This document shows positions 49,001-54,805 of a DNA stretch of 64,000 nt, one piece after another. Each line of letters starts with the position of its first letter. Positions within the stretch are counted from its first letter, which is position 1. The position numbers and the translations under genes are program-made. The DNA is taken from positions 22,046,001 through 22,110,000 of the forward strand of contig CM069870.1 of the NCBI GenBank assembly GCA_036172665.1, in the 5' to 3' direction. The stretch comes from Prosopocoilus inquinatus (Eukaryota; Arthropoda; Insecta; Coleoptera; Lucanidae). Below the pieces are notes generated by a model, which was given only the letters and a program-made list of their open reading frames with translations, had not been told where the DNA came from and did not search any database.

Positions 49001-52000
49001 TCGATTATGGTAGAAATTTTTTTGTGTTAAATTAACAAGTTTTAGTTTAGTTTAACTAAAACTACTGTCCACTTAGATCGCGCCTAAAGACGATCAATTG
49101 CGTAACAAAAACAAAGAAATTGATCACTTTTTTGCATTAAAACAAAATCAAAACAAAAGACAATCTATCATCGACTTTAAGGAACTTTCGATTTTGATTT
49201 CTCCACAACAAAGAAATTGATCGCCTTTTGCATCTAAAAACAAAAAAAAAAAAACAAAAAACGATCAGTTTTGTAAGGAGATTTCATTGTCTTCGTCGAC
49301 AGGTTAAAAGAAAAATAAATAAAAATCGATCGACGCGAGAAAATTTTCGATTTTCATCTTTTCGTATGTCGAAATTAAAACAAAAACGCGGGAAGTGAAA
49401 TTTTCTCTCTCCGAAAACAAAAGTCGAGCGACTGTGTAGCAGCTGTTTATACATGGGCGTAATCAGGTACGGGCAAGCCCGGGCATTGGCTCCGGGTTGA
49501 TATTCTAAATGAAAAGAAAAAAATTGGTATTTATTAAAATTTTACAATTTCACTTTTCAAATGCCTACCATTAAACATCTAATTATATAATTAATTAGTG
49601 TTAATAATTTTTCAAATATGCCCGGGTTTAGAAAAAAGTCCGGTTGCGCCCATGACTGTTTATCTAAGAAAAAAAGAACGTTTCTTCATTGGAAGAAGAA
49701 AAAATAGAAACTAGGAAACAAGACCATTTCTGAAACTCACTTCTTCGTCAAGGTCAATCGAGTCCAATAACTGAAAGCTCGACTCTATTCAGTTCAAGCA
49801 AAATAGTTGAAAAAATTAAAAAAATAACAGTTAAAAAAATAAATAAAACTAATCGAAACAAAAAAAAAACAATTTTTTTCAATGTCAACCCTATCCAACC
49901 AAACTCAATTAAAATGAAGTTCGATCAAGGTCAAGGTCAAACCAAATCCATTTAAGACAAGCAAAAATTAAGAATTATAGGAAAAATTAAAGTGGAAAAT
50001 AAATAAATAAAGTTCAGCCAATGTCAAGGTCAAACCAAACCCATTTAAGACGAGGAAAAAGTTACAAGAATTACGAGAGAAATTAAAAAATAAAAAAATC
50101 TATTGAAACGATGAAGTACGACCAACGATAACCGTTTAACGCGAAAAAATTAAAAGTTACGAGAGAAATTAAAATAAAATAATGTTAAAAATTAAAAATC
50201 AATTAAAATGAACGCCAAGATCAATCTACCTCCGTTTAACACGAGCAAAAAATTAAAAATTGCAAGAGAAATTAAAAGTAAAAACAATGTTAAAAATTAA
50301 AAACCAATTAAAATGAAGGACAATCCAACTGCAGCTAATACGAGCAAGAAATTAAAAAATGCAAGATAATTTAAAAGCAATAAAATATTAAGAATTAAAA
50401 AAAAAATTCCAAAACTCCATTTGACGCAAGTGAAAAATTAAAAATTGTAAGAGAATTAAAAATGATAAGAGAAATTGAAAATAAAAAAATGTTAAAAATT
50501 AGAAAAGTTTACAAGAAAAATTGAAAGTAAAGAAAACGTTAAAAATTAGAAATCAATTAAAACGAAATGCGACCAACGACGAGGTCAATCCAACTCCGTT
50601 TAACATAAGCGAAAAATTAAAAATTACAATAGAAATTAAAGTAAAAGAAAACGTTAAAATTAAAAATCGATTGAAACGAAGATATGTACTATCATGCTCA
50701 ATTATAATGATACCTTTTCTTGGCTGTTGTGGCAATCGAGTTCGATCTTCAGAAACAATAAAAATCAAAATTAACAATTAATTAACGCAAACACTAATTA
50801 GGCAAAGAAAAATTCAAATATAATCGCCGACGTTCAAAAATATTATTTTCTTTATTCTATGTTTATACGTGACGTGTCGGGAATTAATAAATTTGTCTTT
50901 TTTTCTTAAAACGAAACGCGAAATTTAGTTTCACAGTTCCTTTAACAAATGCCAGCGTCTCACGAAGGAGAAAGCAAAACAAAACAAAAGAGGACGTTCG
51001 AAGCGTCCAAAAAAGAAAAAAAGTGATCATCGGAATGACAAAAAAACACAGATTTGAACGAAATTCAAAATTATTAAAAAAAAATATCAAACAAATTCCA
51101 ACGACGCAAAACGAACAGCGCATTAAGCAAGAAATAAAACGAAATGACGATGGAATCATCGATGAAAACGAAAAACAAAAGGCAATCGGAAACCACTAAA
51201 TCGAACGAGCGAAAGATTTTATTAAAAAAAGATCACCATCTCCTCTGCGTTATTCCCTACTCTTTGATACCTCTGCGCAGTTTTCATACTTTTCCCTAAT
51301 TTCTTTTGTTTGTTAAAGTGATGACCAGGGAAAGGAATTCAGGCCACTTAGTGTCGAACGCTTTTTACGTCGAATGTACTATGCGATGCATCAAATTGTT
51401 ATTGAGTGGAAGGGGAAGGAGTGCAAAGCGAGCGTTCGCGCGTTATGGCGAGGTTGATACAGTCCGAGTACTAAATTTTCGTACCGTTCGCGGAACAAGT
51501 GGCTTGAATTCTTTTCCTTGGAGATGACCATCAAAGCGGCGACTAAAAAAAATTACGTTGAATCCTTTTATTGTGTATGCAGTTCCGAACGTCGGCGACC
51601 AAAACTACAAACCGATCCAAGACATCAACCAAAACTGGAAGCTGGAGGAAGAAAAGGAAAATCCCACGCACGTGCAAAACAAAATGGCGCACGAACTGAA
51701 ATACTCCAAGGAGCACTTCGAAGAGCAACCGCCCACGGAAGACAAGCAGCAAAATAAAATAAACGAAAAGCACGTGCATCCGGACCGCTCCCAGTACTTG
51801 GTCGCCGAAATCGCGGAAAGATTGGAGTTGCAAGACGGGGTGGCCGAAGCCCCAGGGGGAGCAATCTTGTCCTTGACTTTAGGTACTTATGATTCTTTTC
51901 GTCGTCGCGTCGCAGCGAATCAATTAAAATATTGTTTTTATCCAGGTTTGATAATAACGTGCCTCATGGCGATTTTGATTGGCTGTCGCTTGCGGGTGGT

Positions 52001-52076
52001 GCGGAGACGCATGAGGAGGGGAGGAAAATCGTATGCACACGACGCCGACTACTTGGTCAACGGAATGTATCTTTAA
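24811..52076 (+). CDS. MANSC and LDL-receptor class A domain transmembrane protein (LRP11-like), complete, nine coding exons
   Basis: The predicted type I membrane protein has 551 residues. Exons at 24811-25083, 31522-31691, 33517-33647, 38132-38334, 38647-38917, 43765-43831, 48350-48459, 51583-51882 and 51946-52076 join without a stop, and every split codon fits. Domain order: signal peptide (1-19); MANSC domain (about 37-111; Cys 37, 73, 77, 78, 83, 96, 101, 109; motif CGPPEDFKCKF); Thr-rich linker (160-175); LDLa repeat (195-233, six Cys, CDGIPQCTDGSDE calcium motif); Pro/Gln/Asn-rich stalk; transmembrane helix (about 500-522); basic tail ending DADYLVNGMYL. MANSC domains occur in surface proteins such as LRP11 and the HGF activator inhibitor HAI-1. 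There is no Kunitz domain, so LRP11-like is the better match. Ligand and role are unknown. Architecture is seen directly; the family name is inference. Confidence 0.93.
25084..25616. other. Intron 1, 5' part
   Basis: AT-rich intronic sequence with no repeat or open frame that I can support. Confidence 0.5.
25617..26215. repeat. Tandem duplication, ~330-bp unit, in intron 1
   Basis: Unit 1 (25,617-25,946) and unit 2 (25,947-26,215) share catattttaaaatga, acagggtgctcttatacagg, gtgatgcgtagt, aacaataggtctagta, agaacaagcactga and gataaagaaagccgacctca. The last landmark is the end motif of a dispersed family also seen at 27,425, 35,091-35,898 and 36,665. Confidence 0.9.
26320..27010. repeat. Diverged tandem repeat, reverse orientation of the gtcaaggtcaaccc family
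   Basis: Three to four copies of an approximately 120-200-bp unit carry ttgagttgaccttgcttg, gtcaagttaggttggatt and taattaaaattgag. Read on the other strand these match the unit in the 6641-7549 loop and in 49,740-50,420. Confidence 0.75.
27330..27470. mobile_element. Truncated end of the gccgataaagaaagccgac family
   Basis: This fragment has the same order of landmarks as the right arm of 35,091-35,898: caacgcaaagcccgcacccc, a tgacgagctcaaag-like segment, gccgataaagaaagccgac and aggtgttcgctaa. No partner end is nearby. Confidence 0.65.
27986..29374. mobile_element. Foldback element with ~485-bp arms enclosing a decayed mariner-type transposase
   Basis: Arms at 27,986-28,475 and 28,895-29,374 are near-identical inverted copies with termini cactgcgtccacatt / atgtggacacagtg. 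Shared blocks include ctctttttaaagactatc and gacactttttta. The loop carries the transposase remnant described separately. Confidence 0.9.
28562..28837 (+). pseudogene. Decayed IS630/Tc1/mariner-type transposase fragment
   Basis: One frame reads IWFQQDGYLAHNS, matching the second catalytic Asp region (W-F-Q-D-G-A-P-x-H) of mariner-like DDE transposases. About 200 bp later, in another frame, RCQKCVEQNGRHIEQFL followed by a stop matches the usual C-terminus of this group. The part between has stops and a frameshift, and the N-terminal helix-turn-helix half is missing, so the gene is dead. Confidence 0.82.
29385..29708. mobile_element. MITE with tatagtgcgtttcaat termini
   Basis: The left end tatagtgcgtttcaattta and right end tatattgaaacgcactata form a terminal inverted repeat bordered by TA. 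It starts only about ten bases after the foldback at 27,986-29,374. Confidence 0.8.
29841..31476. mobile_element. 1.64-kb DNA transposon with cacagtggg termini and 5-bp duplication cgacg
   Basis: The left end cacagtggggtgtttgacat, followed by gaaaagttggccaaaa, mirrors the right end, ttttggccaactttttatat then aatatcccactgtg. Both sides are flanked by cgacg (29,836-29,840 and 31,477-31,481), a 5-bp target duplication. No transposase frame is visible; frames at 30,999-31,238 and 31,255-31,521 are short and unrecognised. It ends only 45 bp before exon 2. Confidence 0.8.
31522..31691 (+). CDS. Receptor gene exon 2: second half of MANSC domain
   Basis: The exon starts after ttttag and ends before gtaagc, entering in phase 0 and leaving in phase 2. 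It encodes NVGSCYLFQCGPPEDFKC and onward, with Cys 96, 101 and 109 completing the MANSC domain, then a Lys/Glu-rich segment. The NYSSG site is a possible N-glycosylation position. Confidence 0.95.
31836..33368. mobile_element. 1.53-kb hAT non-autonomous element, exact 8-bp duplication ctgacagc
   Basis: The termini cagggttggaaaaaa and aaactttccaaccctg are inverted, and the flanks ctgacagc (31,828-31,835) and ctgacagc (33,369-33,376) are identical, the hAT signature. The ends are full of gttttaaac/tgtttaaaac repeats. No transposase remains in the AT-rich middle. Confidence 0.93.
33517..33647 (+). CDS. Receptor gene exon 3: Thr-rich linker
   Basis: The acceptor ttttacag and donor gtaagtat flank 131 bases, entering in phase 2 and leaving in phase 1. 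It encodes a low-complexity linker with TTPSTTTTTAKLK, likely O-glycosylated, between the MANSC and LDLa domains. Confidence 0.93.
33648..33925. other. Intron 3, 5' part
   Basis: Intronic sequence with no feature I can support. Confidence 0.4.
33926..34242. mobile_element. Nested MITEs with gaagatcgcacta and cagtgtgcgctgg termini
   Basis: The outer pair gaagatcgcactatg / cactgtgcgatcttc encloses an inner pair, cagtgtgcgctggcgttttt / aaaacaccagcgcacactg, with gaacc/gggttc continuing inward. There is no open frame. Confidence 0.7.
34243..35090. other. Intron 3 interval
   Basis: A short inverted pair (aaggttggtaaagctg / cagctctaccagcctt) occurs near 34,550-34,605. Otherwise I see nothing; the 34,885-35,076 frame has no domain. 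Confidence 0.4.
35091..35898. mobile_element. ~0.8-kb element with ~190-bp inverted ends (tattagtgaatacctgggg)
   Basis: The left arm (gaatacctggggtcggcttt, gccgaccgttactg, tgggg­cggagtcaagtc) is an inverted copy of the right arm (gacttgactccgcccca, gtaactgtcggcatctc, aaagccgaccccaggtattc). The interior is AT-rich without a transposase. Frames in 35,096-35,694 are not genes. Partial relatives lie at 25,870, 26,170, 27,425 and 36,545-36,715. Confidence 0.85.
36545..36715. mobile_element. Solo end of the same family
   Basis: The segment ggaaactgttcgctgaatcc, then tgacgagctcaaaaacgggg, aaagaaagccgacacc and aggtgttcgctaataatac matches the right arm of 35,091-35,898 with no left arm nearby. Confidence 0.65.
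36716..37456. other. Intron 3 interval
   Basis: AT-rich sequence. Opposing frames at 36,947-37,487 overlap in different frames and have no recognisable domain. Nothing supported. Confidence 0.4.
37457..37955. mobile_element. 499-bp MITE with tatacagggtgtaactt termini
   Basis: The left tatacagggtgtaactttta and right ttaaagttacaccctgtata are inverted, and ttaagggctagtttctcac / gtgaggaattagcccttaaa continues inward. TA at both ends fits insertion at TA. Confidence 0.88.
38132..38334 (+). CDS. Receptor gene exon 4: LDL-receptor class A domain
   Basis: The acceptor catttcag and donor gtaaat flank 203 bases, entering in phase 1 and leaving in phase 0. It encodes residues 192-259. Six cysteines (195, 202, 208, 215, 221, 233) and CDGIPQCTDGSDE form a complete calcium-binding LDLa repeat. 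A Pro-rich tail follows (PPPPSPPPP). The longer frames at 38,058-38,438 and 38,248-38,469 are wrong-frame shadows. Confidence 0.96.
38647..38917 (+). CDS. Receptor gene exon 5: Gln/Asn/Pro-rich stalk
   Basis: The acceptor atcttgcag and donor gtgatt flank 271 bases, in phase 0 and out phase 1. The sequence is low-complexity and extracellular (PQYPQFVPQSPNW, HQSNQMPSQM), with no cysteine. Its GC content is far above the flanking introns, as expected for coding DNA. Confidence 0.92.
38939..39146. mobile_element. ~208-bp MITE, ends aggaaaagaattcagg, copy 1 (intron 5)
   Basis: Ends aaggaaaagaattcaggcca and gtgccctgaattcttttccc are inverted, and the element is flanked by actgattacca on both sides. 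A second copy in opposite orientation lies at about 51,329-51,523. It is relatively GC-rich for an intron. The frame at 38,660-39,223 (-) crosses it and exon 5, and is not a gene. Confidence 0.85.
39624..39945 (-). pseudogene. Unidentified antisense open frame in intron 5, cut by a MITE (nested gene or pseudogene)
   Basis: About 107 codons read on the minus strand without a stop. They end at a TGA that is immediately followed by AATAAA, as in a compact 3' end. The composition is coding-like and richer in GC than the neighbouring intron. The product has amphipathic helices rich in Leu and Ile (GYLVSLPQQKYIKAVLLILS, HLRNIADNYAIKEMRRS) and a basic end (SSKKHTRKNLS). I do not recognise the family. 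Its upstream side is abutted by the MITE at 39,946-40,181; the annotated 129-codon frame continues into that MITE by chance. It could be the last exon of a nested gene, or a processed or captured fragment. Confidence 0.35.
39946..40181. mobile_element. ~236-bp MITE with gggttgccat / atggcaaccc termini
   Basis: The left end gggttgccatctctaaaa and right end tttaaatggcaaccct are inverted. Two blocks of unrelated AT-rich sequence lie between. It sits at the 5' edge of the antisense frame. Confidence 0.65.
40182..40630. other. Intron 5 interval
   Basis: No gene, repeat or motif that I can support. Confidence 0.4.
40679..40727 (-). ncRNA. Hammerhead-ribozyme-like motif (type I, probably inactive)
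   Basis: On the minus strand the pieces occur in the required order and exact spacing. Stem I 5' strand GTCTCTG is followed by core CTGATGA, then stem II (A, GCCC, CAAACA loop, GGGC, C) and core GAAA. Palindromic stem III ACAGCTGT comes next, with its first A being the last A of GAAA, then one base, then stem I 3' strand CAGAGAC. Stem I pairs perfectly over seven bases. A self-complementary stem III is typical of dimeric hammerheads in Penelope-like elements and retrozymes. The cleavage-site nucleotide is G, where C, A or U is needed, and the first stem II pair is A/C, so this copy should not cleave. Motif geometry is seen directly; function is inference. Confidence 0.7.
40729..40770 (+). ncRNA. 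Degenerate hammerhead-like copy
   Basis: This mirrored copy keeps stem II (A GCCC CAAACA GGGC T), GAAA, palindromic ACAGCTGT and a permissible cleavage base (A). The first core reads TAGATGA instead of CTGATGA, and stem I has no upstream partner. Confidence 0.5.
40816..41539. repeat. AT-rich interior with a diverged tandem duplication
   Basis: The block with aagacaatcgattttacaat, gttaaaagaacattg and aaagcgattgaaat at about 40,840-40,980 recurs near 41,245-41,410. With the inverted half-units at either side it forms an approximately 0.9-kb element without coding capacity. Confidence 0.65.
41580..41621 (-). ncRNA. Third hammerhead-like half-unit, stem I truncated
   Basis: The minus strand carries CTGACGA, stem II (A GCCC CAAACA GGGC T), GAAA and TAGCTGT, then A at the cleavage position. 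All core bases and the GTA cleavage triplet are acceptable. The sequence in front of CTGACGA (tttttaac) does not pair with the 3' stem I strand, so stem I is missing. The element seems to end at this point. Confidence 0.55.
41622..42078. repeat. Intron 5 interval with a short direct duplication
   Basis: The segment aaaagcgatcgta.aatgtcgctgttttatct occurs at about 41,627 and again at 41,768. Nothing else is supported. Confidence 0.55.
42079..42409. mobile_element. 331-bp MITE with tatagtcgggccgccgaag termini
   Basis: The left end, tatagtcgggccgccgaaga then aacggagtgataa, mirrors the right end, ttattactccgtttcttc then ggcggcccaactata. TA borders both sides. Confidence 0.9.
42703..43641. mobile_element. 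~0.94-kb element with tatacagggtgttctttta termini
   Basis: The left tatacagggtgttcttttac plus tgtgtgcaaat is matched by atttgcacacagtaaaagaa plus tagcctgtata on the right. The interior contains a GC-richer patch (43,360-43,500) of unknown origin. The frame at 42,711-42,995 starts in the terminal repeat and is not a gene. Confidence 0.8.
43765..43831 (+). CDS. Receptor gene exon 6
   Basis: A 67-base exon after tgtttcag and before gtataa, entering in phase 1 and leaving in phase 2. It encodes DKNSHIFNHKEIGLQVPDGQDT. A short exon on its own would be doubtful, but both phases fit the neighbours exactly. Confidence 0.85.
43832..45442. other. Intron 6, 5' part
   Basis: A short tandem pair occurs near 44,925-45,040 (cataacttacctg and ggcttctaattagt, twice). 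Frames at 44,489-44,695 (+) and 44,635-44,927 (-) show no known domain. Nothing else is supported. Confidence 0.4.
45443..45691 (+). pseudogene. C-terminal tail of a non-LTR retrotransposon ORF2 (5'-truncated)
   Basis: The frame contains GQKNAEYIGPKSFNALPPEL followed by KRFKHKCYTYFLE and a stop. The pattern G-Q/R-x-x-x-x-Y-x-G-x-x-x-F-N-x-L-P-x-E/P-I/L and then F-K-x-K is characteristic of the last residues of CR1/Jockey-like reverse-transcriptase proteins. Reverse transcriptase and endonuclease parts are absent, as expected for a 5'-truncated insertion. Downstream, near 46,062-46,085, a short repeat (tattcactattcactatatt) may be the element's 3' end. Confidence 0.75.
46111..47941. mobile_element. 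1.83-kb foldback with ~580-bp arms, tatacagggagattcag termini
   Basis: Arms at about 46,111-46,690 and 47,365-47,941 are inverted copies. Matching pairs include gaagttgctgtcaactt / aagttgacagcaacttc, ggacacttccgcttataccg / cggtataagcggaagtgtcc, and gaatagaagttacttttcaa on the opposite arm. The ~670-bp loop is AT-rich without a transposase. Confidence 0.9.
48350..48459 (+). CDS. Receptor gene exon 7
   Basis: A strong acceptor (a pyrimidine-rich run ending aaaattttcag) and donor gtacgt flank 110 bases, entering in phase 2 and leaving in phase 1. It encodes SKVQYGEISPHEYPKVPNYY and then GEVYQQPVQENWQGRLP, a Tyr/Pro/Gln-rich extracellular stalk. The open frame extends upstream to 48,279 but only this acceptor keeps the frame from exon 6. 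Confidence 0.88.
48460..49442. other. Intron 7, 5' part
   Basis: A short tandem pair at about 48,895-49,010 (tcaatat.aactttctcaga.gataaccaaaat, twice) is followed by low-complexity aaacaaaa-rich sequence with scattered gatca motifs. No gene. Confidence 0.45.
49451..49655. mobile_element. 205-bp hAT-type MITE, exact 8-bp duplication ctgtttat
   Basis: The ends acatgggcgtaatc and ttgcgcccatga are inverted, with gcccgggca / tgcccgggt inside. The 8-mer ctgtttat flanks both sides (49,443-49,450 and 49,656-49,663). Confidence 0.9.
49740..50660. repeat. Diverged tandem repeat of the gtcaaggtcaaccc family, forward orientation
   Basis: Six or more units of about 80-110 bp carry gtcaaggtcaaaccaaa-, ccatttaagac/tccgtttaac-, gagcaaaaaatt- and agagaaattaaaa-like segments. 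They match the loop at 6641-7549 and, inverted, 26,320-27,010. Confidence 0.8.
50661..51328. other. Intron 7, 3' part
   Basis: AT-rich sequence with purine-rich runs. Frames at 50,521-50,781 and 50,884-51,159 are low-complexity. Nothing supported. Confidence 0.4.
51329..51523. mobile_element. ~195-bp MITE, ends gggaaaggaattcagg, copy 2 (inverted relative to 38,939)
   Basis: Inverted ends ggaaaggaattcaggccac and ttgaattcttttcc, flanked by gatgacca on both sides (about 51,320 and 51,525). The interior matches the reverse complement of the 38,939-39,146 copy (aaggggaaggagtgca, gcgttcgcg, gtactaaattttcgt). Confidence 0.85.
51583..51882 (+). CDS. Receptor gene exon 8: membrane-proximal stalk and start of the transmembrane helix
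   Basis: The acceptor tgtatgcag and donor gtactt flank exactly 300 bases, entering and leaving in phase 1. It encodes an acidic, Glu/Lys/Gln-rich segment (KLEEEKENPTHVQNKMAHEL) and ends APGGAILSLTL, the beginning of the membrane helix. Opposite-strand frames here are shadows. Confidence 0.95.
51946..52076 (+). CDS. Receptor gene exon 9: transmembrane helix and cytoplasmic tail
   Basis: The acceptor tttatccag starts 131 bases ending in TAA. It encodes GLIITCLMAILIGC, then the stop-transfer run RLRVVRRRMRR and a short tail GGKSYAHDADYLVNGMYL. The two tail tyrosines (DADYLVNGMYL) are possible sorting or phosphorylation sites; that is inference. The intron before it is only 63 bp. Confidence 0.96.
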
Positions 52077-52287
52077 TTCGTCTGTGGTCGTCGGATTTTG
52101 TGGTTCTCGTAAAGACTATTATACATAACGAGGCCGGAAAATTAAAAAAAAAGAGGTTTGAAGTGAGAGATCAGGCTCTAGATTAATTTTAAGCTGGGGG
52201 TTTCCTCCATGTTCGCCGGTCGCCAATGACCGCAACCAATCGCCAACAACCAATTAGTTCAATAAAACCTCGTTTATACTGAGAGAG
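52077..52287 (+). terminator. 3' untranslated region with AATAAA signal
   Basis: About 190 bases after the stop, AATAAA occurs at 52,261-52,266, a suitable polyadenylation signal. A transposon begins only 21 bp further on, so the cleavage site probably falls at or just inside its left end. Confidence 0.6.
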
Positions 52288-52984
52288 CAGTGTTGCCAAT
52301 AAACTCGACCAAAAATTCTGATTTCGGCGTACAGTAATTTCTTTAAAATTCCCTAAATTAATCAGCGAAAGTTAAAGTTAAAAACACGATTACAATAAAA
52401 CAAAAAAAATATCAAGAAAATTTATAATTTTTTTGCAGTTAACTGTAATTAACGAACGAAAGAAAAATATTAAATCAACCTAAACATTACATTTTGATGC
52501 ACTTTGCAGCAATCAGAAGCAGTGTTGCCTATTCATCAAATTTCGAAAGTTTGAATCTTGTATTTTCTTGGAAGAAAATTCGTATTTCCCGCTTAATAAT
52601 AACGTGAAATAAGAAAAAATAAAAATTTCTTTGCAGTTTTGTTTCTCGAATGTAACGCGATCGTCACTTGTTTACAGATTATTGTTCTTAAATATGAAAT
52701 TCGTCCAGAAATATTTCCGTCCCTTTTTGGTTTTTTTTGCGATCGTCATTTGTTTCCACTTTGTTTTCTTTGTCTATTTCCTCAAATTATTTCTTTTTCT
52801 TTCGTTTATTACGATCAGGGCCCCCGCGTGTCACTTCATACTTTGGCGCCCTCTGACATATGAGTTGGGACGTACAAAAACAGTCAGTTATCAAGATTGT
52901 TAAAAAAAATAAAAGAAAAAAAAATGGAAAAAACAATAATTTAAGAAAATTTGAAACATTTTTCAACTTTTTAACTTTTTTTAA

Positions 52985-53125
52985 AAATTTTCCTTCACTT
53001 TTTAAACATCTCCTTCATTTTCTTTCACTTTCCAAACATTCTCCTACACTTTCTAAATATTCTCCTGCCCTTTCTAAACATTTTCCTTCACTTTCTAAAC
53101 ATTCTCCTTCACTTTCTAAACATTT
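52985..53125. repeat. ~24-30-bp minisatellite (cactttctaaacattctcct)
   Basis: About six units of the form ctaaacattctccttcacttt occur in tandem inside the transposon. The frame at 52,860-53,216 (LSKHSPSLSKHFPSLSKHS) is the translation of this repeat and is not a gene. Confidence 0.8.
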
Positions 53126-53711
53126 TTCCTGGCTGCTGCGAGCCCCCAGAGACGAGCAGCCCCAACAGCGCGAAGCGCTTTCTTCTCATCTGATTAAGGA
53201 GGCCTCTGTGCATTAATATTAGAAAAAAAAAGAAACTAAATCACAAAAGCAAAAGGAACTTAAATTTCTGAAAACTGAAAAACTAAAATGTAATTTGTAA
53301 GTAATAGCTTACGTAATATATTTTTTTTACCTTCATCCTGACAGTTCAATCTTGTAGATAATTTTTTTCGAATTTTTACCAGACAAGAAACTATATCCTA
53401 TTAATTTTTTTGCCGAAAAAATCACATAACGTTTGTCCAGTGCCGCCCGTTGCACATGACTCCCGCGTGCGCTGCACGCTTTGCACACATGGCTACGGGG
53501 GCCCTGATTACGATCGTTATTTACTTTTCTTTGCGAAATTTACAATCGTCATTTTCTTCTTCTGCTTTCTTCAGGAATTCTCATTTCGTGAATAAGTATC
53601 GTGATAGTGATTTGTTGAAATTCGAATTATTATTAGCCTAAAATGTTCGTTATTTTTGTTGAATTTTAAATCTACAATTCATTTTGAGATCTTTTTTTTT
53701 CTAATATGTAC

Positions 53712-53865
53712 GATCATCGATTGTTTCTCTCACTTTTGTCAGGAATTTTAGTTTCTTTTTTTCATTTGTAGTGGATCCCTCGATCGTCAATTGTTTCTCT
53801 TACTTTTGACAGGAATTTTAGTTTCTTTTTTCATTTGTAGATAGTTTCTCGATTGTCAAAAACGT
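53712..53865. repeat. ~70-bp direct repeat, 2.5 units
   Basis: The unit with cgatcgtcaattgtttctct, cttttgacaggaattttagt and ttcatttgtag is present twice in full and once in part. Confidence 0.75.
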
Positions 53866-54609
53866 TAGTTTCTTTTTTTTTATATCCTTACAAATGTTTA
53901 GAATTCAAATAGTTTCAAGTTTCCACTTCGATCCTGTGTTTCTGGGTCGTCAATTTTTTGCCCTTTTTCTTCTCTTACTCTTGCAAAATGTAGCGACTAT
54001 CTTTTGTTCCCCCTTTTCTTTTTTTTTAATTTGCGAATTTCATTTTGAACGTCGCTTATGATTAATACATAATTAGGAGTACTTTTTTATTGAGAAATTT
54101 TAAATCTGATTTTGTAATTTTCATTTAAAATTATTTTCGTTCGAAATATTTACGCATATGATTTTGAAGCTGAAATTGTACATCGTACCAACTGCTAAAT
54201 AATCGCGTGAAGACGACTGCAATCGTACGGTTGGCAACATTGATTAAAAACAACGGAACGTTGAAGCGTGAACTTTTCCAGCACAAAAACAAAAACCAGT
54301 TTCTTTCGAAAAATTTTAACCAGAAAATTAAAAATTTCTCTAGATTTGAACGAGTGTTGGCAACACTGTGTTAGAGGCTGTAGATGTTCGACCGCAGTTG
54401 CCAGCGACCAGTGAGCGTGGAGGAAAACCGGGGGTTTCACAGCTTAGAACTCAAAAGAAAACAATACGAAAGAATTCTTTTTTTCGTGCAACTAAAGTAG
54501 AAGCAAATTAAATCTCTGTATAACATTTAAAGAAAACTTTCTCAAAAATGTTCACGAAAGGAAAGAAACTTTTTTTATAACATGTGGTACGAAAGTAAAA
54601 AAATACTAG

Positions 54610-54805
54610 ACAATTACAGTTTCCTGTAATTTTTCTTTCCCCAAAATAGTGACCTTTAAATACGACTTGGCAGATTTTACAATAATTAAAGTCTTGAACC
54701 TGTCCTATTTGCTTTCAAAATTTGTAAGTGTCACCTGTGAAGTCGCATTTAAGCAGTGCTATTTTGGAGAAAGAAAAATTGCAGGAAACTGTAATTAACT
54801 AATTT
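54610..54805. mobile_element. ~195-bp MITE with aattacagtttcctgtaatt termini
   Basis: The left half (aattacagtttcctgtaatt, tttctttccccaaaatagtg) mirrors the right half (ctattttggagaaagaaaaa, ttgcaggaaactgtaatt). A related left end occurs in the ninein intron at about 58,530. Confidence 0.75.

Larger units (their letters stand above)
52288..54368. mobile_element. 2.1-kb non-autonomous element, ends cagtgttgccaa / ttggcaacactg
   Basis: Inverted ends (cagtgttgccaataaactc and cgagtgttggcaacactg) enclose the same landmarks as the 0.46-kb element at 17,422: aacacgattacaataaa, ctgtaattaac, a tttctttcgaaaaatttt segment. Flanking 8-mers tgagagag and tgttagag agree at six of eight positions. The interior is expanded with minisatellites and has no transposase. 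A second cagtgttgcc start lies at 52,519. Confidence 0.75.

Noticed and set aside
52860..53216. 118-codon frame with a regular LSKHSPS repeat
   Set aside because: It translates a minisatellite within a transposon and has no support as a gene.
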